A DNA stretch of 11,111 nucleotides from Sphingobacteriales bacterium. GTDB lineage: Bacteria > Bacteroidota > Bacteroidia > Sphingobacteriales > Sphingobacteriaceae. Every line of letters begins with the position of its first letter. The first letter of the stretch is position 1. The DNA lies in assembly GCA_020058405.1 (NCBI GenBank), contig JAGVEE010000031.1, positions 1 to 11,111 on the forward strand, read 5' to 3'. The notes under the pieces are model-generated. The model searched no databases. It saw nothing but the letters and a program-made list of their open reading frames with translations, and was not told where the DNA came from. Below are positions 6,951 through 11,111 of the stretch, in pieces. Made by a program: the position numbers and the translations under genes.

Positions 6951-7343
6951 ATGTTGTTTTCAAAAAAAATTTCACTTCTATGTTTAGTAATAATCGGGGG
7001 ATTGAGCTCTTGTTATTACGATAATTTTGCAGAATTAAATCCTGGTATAGGATTAGAAGGATGTACAGATACAGCCGGAGCTATAACTTTTACGGCAAAT
7101 GTATTACCAATTATGCAGCAAAATTGCGGAACAAACAATCCTGCCTGCCACCAAAACAATTCGAGTACAGGTTTCTACGATTTAAATTCTAAAGCAGGTG
7201 TTGAAGTAGCCATTGCTGATGGTAAATACTTAGCTTCTATTAAACATTTAGCAGGCGCAAGTGCAATGCCAAAAAATGGAGGAAAACTCGACGATTGTAG
7301 CATTGCTGTAATTGAAAAATGGCTTGCGACAGGTGGGAATTAA
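6951..7343 (+). CDS. Cytochrome c-like lipoprotein with CX6CH motif, paralogue of the upstream one
   Basis: A 130-residue predicted lipoprotein with lipobox LSSC (lipidated C21). The mature domain aligns by eye with the product of 6437-6823: an ITFTANVLPIM strand-helix, then C59-G-T-N-N-P-A-C66-H67, a central FYDL segment, the methionine motif AMPKNGGKL (M106), and a final helix VIEKWLATGGN. The spacing between the haem-type cysteines is six residues, wider still than in the paralogue. An extra cysteine pair (C34 in LEGC and C113 in DDC) could form a disulphide. The two genes look like an old tandem duplication. If haem is attached, the protein would be a membrane-tethered mono-haem electron carrier in the periplasm or on the outer membrane; if not, it keeps only the fold. 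Confidence 0.75.
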   Translation: MLFSKKISLLCLVIIGGLSSCYYDNFAELNPGIGLEGCTDTAGAITFTANVLPIMQQNCGTNNPACHQNNSSTGFYDLNSKAGVEVAIADGKYLASIKHLAGASAMPKNGGKLDDCSIAVIEKWLATGGN

Positions 7344-7388
7344 CGAATAGGCGAATTAACGAACTTACGAACTAGCGAATAGACAAAT
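7341..7388 (+). repeat. 8-bp TARCGAAY tandem array filling a gap from stop codon to start codon
   Basis: Six octamers: taacgaat, aggcgaat, taacgaac, ttacgaac, tagcgaat, agacaaat. The first unit begins with the TAA stop of the preceding gene and the last ends at the base before the ATG at 7389, so the whole gap is exactly six units. The CGAA core is kept in five of six units. Confidence 0.85.
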
Positions 7389-8294
7389 ATGAAAAAAAGT
7401 ATACTAGCATTAGGCATTATAGCAACTAGCCTATTAACCATAAACACAAGTACAGCACAGGAAACAGATCCAATGAAACTATTGGAAGAGATGAATCCTA
7501 CAAATGAAAATGAACCAGTAGCGGCTACCTTTAAGGGAACACGATTAATAAATCAACACACTATTGAAGTGGGTGGTAAAAGAACCTTAGATTACCGTAT
7601 TGCCCATAGATTCGGACCATTTAATTCTGGTTCTTATGATTTTTGGGGATTAGATGGTGGAGCAAGTATTCGTATGAGTTTAGAATATAGTTATGATGGG
7701 CGTTTACAATTCGGATTGGGTAGAACCTCTATCGAAAAAACTTACGACTCTTATTTGAAATACAGATTGCTACAACAAAATAAAAGCAATACCATGCCTG
7801 TAAGTGTTACTTTATTTTCTGGTGTATATTACACCAACCTACAAGGTGCAGCAACCTTAATTTCTGGAGTAGATAAGTATAAAAACAGATCATCTCGTTT
7901 ATCTTTCGCACAACAGATAATGATTGCTCGTAAGTTCAGCGAAGATCTTTCTTTACAAATAACACCAAGCATGGTGCATTATAACCAAGTAGATAACATT
8001 GCAGATAAAAACGATACTTATGCCATCGGATTTTTAGGTCGCTATAAATTCACTAAACGTACTGCGGTAACCTTCGAATACATGGCACGTGTAAATAAAT
8101 ATACAAGCGCTACTACCTATTACGATTCTATGGGTATTGGCTTAGATATTGAAACCGGTGGTCACGTTTTCCAAGTGCATTTAACCAACTCATTAGGTAT
8201 TACCGAAAACCAATTTATTACCCGCACTGCCGATACTTGGAGTGATGGTGGAATGAGGTTAGGGTTTAATATTTCGAGAGCGTTCACACTTTAG
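7389..8294 (+). CDS. DUF5777-type outer-membrane beta-barrel protein
   Basis: A 301-residue exported protein. Residues 1-23 are a signal peptide (cleavage TA|Q24). The mature part matches the DUF5777 beta-barrel pattern as I remember it: GTRLINQHTIE, LDYRIAHRFGPF, FWGLDGGASIRMSLEYS, FGLGRTSIEKTYDSYLKYRL, then alternating hydrophobic strands to the C-terminus, which ends in an aromatic-containing strand (FNISRAFTL) as in many outer-membrane barrels. It is probably inserted in the outer membrane as a barrel of roughly a dozen strands; its substrate is unknown. The gene sits at the end of the membrane protein and cytochrome-like lipoprotein group, separated from the last cytochrome gene by exactly 45 bp of repeat, and is likely in the same transcript. 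Position suggests cooperation with the haem lipoproteins, but nothing in its own sequence shows a redox function. Confidence 0.82.
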   Translation: MKKSILALGIIATSLLTINTSTAQETDPMKLLEEMNPTNENEPVAATFKGTRLINQHTIEVGGKRTLDYRIAHRFGPFNSGSYDFWGLDGGASIRMSLEYSYDGRLQFGLGRTSIEKTYDSYLKYRLLQQNKSNTMPVSVTLFSGVYYTNLQGAATLISGVDKYKNRSSRLSFAQQIMIARKFSEDLSLQITPSMVHYNQVDNIADKNDTYAIGFLGRYKFTKRTAVTFEYMARVNKYTSATTYYDSMGIGLDIETGGHVFQVHLTNSLGITENQFITRTADTWSDGGMRLGFNISRAFTL

Positions 8295-8302
8295 AGATTA
8301 GG

Positions 8303-8340
8303 GTCACAAAGGAACACAAAGTACACACAAAGGTGCAAAA
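8303..8340 (+). repeat. CACAAAG-type repeat after the barrel gene, copy 1
   Basis: CACAAAG occurs three times with starts 10 and 11 bases apart, then a weaker GCAAAAAG. The block begins 8 nt after the stop codon of the barrel gene. It is about 80 percent identical by eye to 9816-9850, which lies 8 nt after the stop of the serine hydrolase gene. Both are in the same orientation as the genes. Placement suggests a shared 3'-end element. Confidence 0.65.
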
Positions 8341-8348
8341 AGTATTTT

Positions 8349-8391
8349 TATCAAACTAGAGAATCAATGCAAATGATTTTCTAGTCTGATA
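8349..8391. other. 18-bp imperfect inverted repeat (hairpin)
   Basis: The left arm tatcaaactagagaatca (8349-8366) and right arm tgattttctagtctgata (8374-8391) pair over 18 positions with one A-C mismatch and one G-U pair, around the loop ATGCAAA. It is AT-rich and has no U-run after it, so it is not a textbook intrinsic terminator, though it lies 54 bp after the end of the barrel gene cluster and could end or protect that mRNA. A protein-binding dyad or a remnant of a small mobile element are alternatives. Confidence 0.65.
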
Positions 8392-8422
8392 TGGTACCTT
8401 CCTTGATTTTATTTAAATGCGC

Positions 8423-8460
8423 GGTCCCCGAACGTAGCAAAGCGAAGTTGAGGGGCGGTG
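8423..8460 (+). repeat. REP-like palindromic intergenic repeat, copy 2
   Basis: A 38-bp element with the same first 12 bases (GGTCCCCGAACG) and last 15 bases (AGTTGAGGGGCGGTG) as the element at 1-40 and a divergent, two-base-shorter core. The paired ends are conserved while the core varies, as expected for a structured dispersed repeat. It sits between the hairpin and the third TCGTANNN array. Confidence 0.7.
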
Positions 8461-8488
8461 ATAATTTGATGGATTTAAACATATCCTT

Positions 8489-8520
8489 TCGTATTTTCGT
8501 AAGGTCGTATAATCGTACAT
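8489..8520 (+). repeat. 8-bp TCGTANNN tandem array facing the serine hydrolase gene
   Basis: Four octamers in register: tcgtattt, tcgtaagg, tcgtataa, tcgtacat. The final unit runs into TTG, making the -7 box at 8516-8523. Same unit, same orientation relative to the gene and same phase to the box as the arrays before pyrC and the helicase gene, 7 kb away. Confidence 0.85.
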
Positions 8521-8523
8521 TTG
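8516..8523 (+). promoter_or_regulatory. Bacteroidetes -7 box for the serine hydrolase
   Basis: TACATTTG matches TAnnTTTG and ends 3 nt before ATG 8527. With the box centred near -7, transcription would start at or next to the A of the ATG, implying a leaderless message. This box also explains why the in-frame TTG at 8521 is unlikely to be a start codon. Confidence 0.5.
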
Positions 8524-8526
8524 CAT

Positions 8527-9807
8527 ATGCGAACAACTCTCCTAATTCTTATAATTTTCATTAGTAGCCTCGCTGCTGCGCAAACCTACTTCCCTCCTCT
8601 TACAGGCAACCAATGGGAAACAAAAAGTGCAAGCGATTTAGGTTGGTGTACTGATAGTATTCCCGCACTCCTAAATTTTGTGGGGCAAAATAATTCGAAA
8701 GCATTTTTAGTTTTAGTTGATGGACGTATCGTAATTGAAAATTATTACGGCACATTTAATCAAGATAGTTTTTGGTATTGGGCATCGGCGGGTAAATCTA
8801 TGCTGGCCACTGTGGTTGGAATTGCAGCCGAACAAAATTTGTTAAATATTAACAATGCTAGTTCTACTTATTTAAATACCGGCTGGACAAATTGCAGCAC
8901 AACAGATGAGCAAAAAATAAAAATTGTACATCAGCTAAGTATGAACTCCGGTATAAATGATAATGTACCCGATGTTGATTGTACGGAACCTAGCTGTTTA
9001 ACTTGTCTTGCAGAACCCGGCACTCGCTGGGCATACCACAATGCTGTTTATACTTTATTGGAAGAAGTAATTGTTAATGCAAGTAGTCAAACACTGAATC
9101 AGTTTCTAAATACAAACATCAAACTAAAAACAGGCATGAGTGGTTTGTATATAAAGCAAGGTTATAACAATGTTTATTTTAGTACCGCTCGCTCTATGGC
9201 ACGCTTCGGTTTGCTTGCACAAAATAATTTTGTTTGGAATACAGATACTGTTTTAAAAGATGGTGCATTTAAAACTCAAATGACCAATTCTTCGCAAAAT
9301 ATTAATCCTTCGTACGGATATTTATGGTGGCTTAATGGGAAAAATAAATTTATGTTACCAGGTTTGCAAGTAGTATTTAATGGAATGTTAACACCCGATG
9401 CACCGACAGATATGTATAGTGCAATGGGCAAAAACGGACAACTTATAAACGTAGTTCCAAGTAAAAAAATGGTGGTAGTTCGCATGGGAAATAAACCTGC
9501 AGATCAAAATGAATTACCCATGATTTTTAATAATGAAATTTGGAAACGCCTTAACACCATTATGTGTAATGCAACTACGATCAGTCATCAAGCTAAAGAA
9601 AAAAAACTAAGTATATACCCTAACCCTAGCCAAAACGAAATATTTATTAATGGGATTACTAATTTAAATTATTGTATTAAAAACGTAAACGGACAGATAA
9701 TGCAAGAAGGAATTTCGGAAGGCAATAAAATTTCTATTGAGAAATTATCTATTGGAGTTTATTCTTTGGAAATAGAAGGAATTGTTTTGCGAATTGTAAA
9801 GATGTAG
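8527..9807 (+). CDS. Secreted serine hydrolase, beta-lactamase/esterase fold, T9SS type A tail
   Basis: A 426-residue exported enzyme of the class C beta-lactamase / penicillin-binding-protein-like superfamily, many members of which are esterases, peptidases or amidases. Residues 1-18 are a signal peptide (AAA|Q19). The active-site set is visible: S87-A-G-K90 (SxxK, nucleophile and base), Y170-H-N172 (YxN), and K302-N-G304 in GKNGQLINVVP, which stands where KTG or HxG occurs in relatives. A cysteine-rich insert DCTEPSCLTC lies before the YxN motif and may form disulphides. From about residue 361 to the end is a type A T9SS sorting domain (SIYPNPSQNEIFI, then GVYSLEIEG and a terminal basic residue), so the enzyme should be exported across the outer membrane and released or surface-attached. 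ATG 8527 is preferred to TTG 8521. Substrate cannot be read from the sequence; true beta-lactamase activity is not implied. It is a single-gene unit with its own promoter. Confidence 0.87.
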   Translation: MRTTLLILIIFISSLAAAQTYFPPLTGNQWETKSASDLGWCTDSIPALLNFVGQNNSKAFLVLVDGRIVIENYYGTFNQDSFWYWASAGKSMLATVVGIAAEQNLLNINNASSTYLNTGWTNCSTTDEQKIKIVHQLSMNSGINDNVPDVDCTEPSCLTCLAEPGTRWAYHNAVYTLLEEVIVNASSQTLNQFLNTNIKLKTGMSGLYIKQGYNNVYFSTARSMARFGLLAQNNFVWNTDTVLKDGAFKTQMTNSSQNINPSYGYLWWLNGKNKFMLPGLQVVFNGMLTPDAPTDMYSAMGKNGQLINVVPSKKMVVVRMGNKPADQNELPMIFNNEIWKRLNTIMCNATTISHQAKEKKLSIYPNPSQNEIFINGITNLNYCIKNVNGQIMQEGISEGNKISIEKLSIGVYSLEIEGIVLRIVKM

Positions 9808-9815
9808 TTTTTTTA

Positions 9816-9850
9816 GGTCACAACGTACACTAAGTACACACAATGGTACA
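9816..9850 (+). repeat. CACAAAG-type repeat after the hydrolase gene, copy 2
   Basis: Begins GGTCACAA and contains AAGTACACACAA, shared with the block at 8303-8340; the two differ by about six substitutions and one missing base. It begins 8 nt after the stop codon, the same placement as copy 1 after the barrel gene. Confidence 0.6.
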
Positions 9851-9880
9851 TAATGATTTTGCTTGAACGATTTAATATTT

Positions 9881-9920
9881 CACGCAAAGAACACAAAAGT
9901 TCTCGCAAAAAACGCAGAGA
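9881..9920 (+). repeat. CGCAAAG-type roughly helical repeat
   Basis: cacgcaaaga, acacaaaagt, tctcgcaaaa and aacgcagaga form four degenerate units of about ten bases each. The motif is related to the CACAAAG blocks and is probably the same repeat class. No gene covers it. Confidence 0.5.
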
Positions 9921-10190
9921 AAATATAATTAGCATATTTCGAAATAAACATAAAAACGATATGAAATGTTTAATTAGAATTTAATTATGTTATAATTTTA
10001 TCTCTTCAGAAAAAATATAAATCTAAATTTATATTTCAATAAATGTTTCGTTTTTACAAATACCTTGATTAAAAAAAAGCAACAAATAATATTAAATTTT
10101 ATAGACTTGATTCGTAATTTATATTTAGAACAAATTGTAGAGTGAAAAATTCAGGAATAACTTAGTAAATGTGGAAAACTTTTTTCAAAT
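9921..10190. other. AT-rich noncoding stretch
   Basis: I find no open frame with protein-like character on either strand here and no tRNA-like structure. The only notable structure is a perfect 10-bp AT-only inverted repeat with a 4-nt loop at 10013-10036 (aaatataaat / atttatattt), which in such AT-rich sequence may be chance. It separates the hydrolase unit from the RHS gene and probably holds the RHS promoter or long leader, but I cannot place a convincing -7 box. Confidence 0.5.
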
Positions 10191-10228
10191 TATTCCGAAT
10201 CGGAATCGGATTATTCCTAATCGGAATA
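10191..10228. promoter_or_regulatory. Two tandem 17-bp dyads, probable operator of the RHS gene
   Basis: Site 1, TATTCCGAATCGGAATC at 10191-10207, contains the palindrome TTCCGA-A-TCGGAA. Site 2, TATTCCTAATCGGAATA at 10212-10228, has the palindromic arms TATTCC and GGAATA. The two share 15 of 17 positions and their starts are exactly 21 bp apart, two helical turns, so dimeric regulators on both would sit on the same face of the DNA. They lie 48-85 bp before the RHS gene start. They look like a transcription-factor binding pair; the regulator is not in this window. A long-range pairing of TATTCCGA (10191) with TCGGAATA (10221) is an alternative hairpin reading. Confidence 0.6.
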
Positions 10229-10275
10229 GAAAAAGAGAAAAGTAGTATTTAGTTTTACAGGATATTATTTTATCC

Positions 10276-11111
10276 ATGAGACTAAATACCATAAAAGTTA
10301 ATTTTACTAAATTAGATTTAGAATTTAATTCGATTAAAAAATCATTTGCATTTATAGTTGCATTTGTTTTATCTGTAAATATATCTGCTCAAACACCAGA
10401 ACAATTTTCTCCAGTTATTAATCCACCATCACCAGATGCTGCTTCATTAGGTAGATATGGAGATGTACCTGTAGGAAATTATAACGGACTACCGCAAGTA
10501 TCAATACCGTTTGAAAGCATCATAACAAAATCTAATTTCCAAGTGCCAATAAGTATAAGTTATTATGCATCTGGAATTAGAATAGATGATATGCCAAGTT
10601 CAGTGGGTATGGGTTGGTCGCTATCTGCGGGAGGTGCAATAACAAGAAATATTAGAGGCACTGATGATTTTAGTTTATATGGATTTTATCACAATCGTCA
10701 AGTTGCTGGCCCTAATGAACCTCCAGGATGTTCTTTGGGATCATTTTTATTAAACAGATTACAAAAAAAGTATGATACTGAGCCAGACCAATTCTCATTT
10801 AATGTTGGCAATTTAAGCGGCAAATTTATATTTGATGAAAATAAAAAATATATAATCAATGGTTGGAAAAATTTGAAAATTGATATAATAAACTATACTC
10901 CTATTATATCATCCACACAAGAAAATATAGCAACCATAAATCAATTAGAAATTAAAATTACTGATGAAAATGGGAACCAATATTTTTTTGAACCATCAAA
11001 TAATGAATCTACTATAAACACTGTTACCTCATCGGGTTCAGGTAATACTACACAATCACTATCATCTTGTTTTATAACAAAAATCATATTAGTGAATGGT
11101 GAAGTAATAAA
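10276..11111 (+). CDS. RHS/YD-repeat-type large surface protein, N-terminal part (runs off window)
   Basis: An open frame from ATG 10276 to the window end, 278 complete codons, incomplete at the 3' side. A secretion signal follows an unusually long N-region: the hydrophobic core FAFIVAFVLSVNIS begins at residue 24 and cleavage is likely at ISA|Q39. Then come PDAASLGRYGDVPVGNYNG, VSIPFESI, FQVPISISYYASGI and MGWSLSAGGAITRNIRG. This is the characteristic opening of large Bacteroidetes RHS-like proteins, which I recall as often exceeding a thousand residues and ending in a variable, sometimes toxic, C-terminal domain. A cysteine pair (PPGCS and SSCF) occurs in this part. An in-frame TAG at 10243 limits the start, and no other in-frame ATG precedes the signal. 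The tip domain, any toxin and any immunity gene lie outside the window, so function is undetermined. Confidence 0.8.
   Translation, partial: MRLNTIKVNFTKLDLEFNSIKKSFAFIVAFVLSVNISAQTPEQFSPVINPPSPDAASLGRYGDVPVGNYNGLPQVSIPFESIITKSNFQVPISISYYASGIRIDDMPSSVGMGWSLSAGGAITRNIRGTDDFSLYGFYHNRQVAGPNEPPGCSLGSFLLNRLQKKYDTEPDQFSFNVGNLSGKFIFDENKKYIINGWKNLKIDIINYTPIISSTQENIATINQLEIKITDENGNQYFFEPSNNESTINTVTSSGSGNTTQSLSSCFITKIILVNGEVI

Noticed and set aside
5962..8294. Reading the cluster as a known Mtr-type extracellular respiration system
   Set aside because: There are no multihaem cytochromes; each lipoprotein has at most one haem motif, and that motif is atypical.
8521..8526. TTG start for the serine hydrolase two codons earlier
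   Set aside because: The TTG is part of the -7 box TACATTTG, and ATG 8527 gives a normal signal peptide.
10013..10036. AT-only 10-bp hairpin as a terminator of the hydrolase gene
   Set aside because: It lies 200 bp after the stop, has no GC in the stem, and such palindromes arise easily in this AT-rich stretch.

Overview
The window looks like chromosomal DNA of a member of the Bacteroidetes (Bacteroidota). The evidence is AT-rich sequence, start codons without Shine-Dalgarno sites, TAnnTTTG-type promoter boxes, a gliding-motility GldC homologue, and two secreted proteins ending in the two kinds of type IX secretion (T9SS) sorting domain. The genus cannot be named from this stretch.

Layout: (1) A REP-like palindromic repeat (1-40) sits beyond the end of a minus-strand dihydroorotase gene, pyrC (74-1402). 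(2) A divergent intergenic region (1403-1586) holds two opposed arrays of an 8-bp repeat, each running into a promoter box, one facing pyrC and the other facing a DEAD-box RNA helicase gene (1587-2951). (3) gldC (2957-3292) follows the helicase almost without a gap. It is followed by a large secreted adhesin-like protein with choice-of-anchor L, Calx-beta-like, Ig/PKD-like and T9SS type B C-terminal domains (3349-5943). (4) A probable membrane redox cluster runs from 5962 to 8294: a four-helix membrane protein, two related lipoproteins with cytochrome c-like folds but unusually wide haem motifs, and a DUF5777-type outer-membrane beta-barrel. (5) A 232-bp noncoding stretch holds a CACAAAG-type repeat, an 18-bp hairpin, a second REP-like copy and a third 8-bp array with its promoter. 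It leads into a secreted beta-lactamase-fold serine hydrolase with a T9SS type A tail (8527-9807). (6) A 468-bp AT-rich noncoding region with two identically oriented dyads 21 bp apart precedes the 5' end of a very large RHS/YD-type surface protein gene that runs off the window (10276-11111).

The most striking feature is not a gene. Most gaps in front of start codons from pyrC onward are built of short degenerate tandem repeats with an exact 7- or 8-bp period. The unit differs from gap to gap, and the arrays run up to the promoter box or the ATG itself. In three cases (pyrC, helicase, hydrolase) the unit is the same, TCGTANNN, and the TAnnTTTG box sits in exactly the same register inside the last unit. 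A second theme is the 5962-8294 cluster, which could place haem-bearing lipoproteins next to an outer-membrane barrel. A third is that two T9SS cargo proteins and a probable RHS surface protein lie close together.
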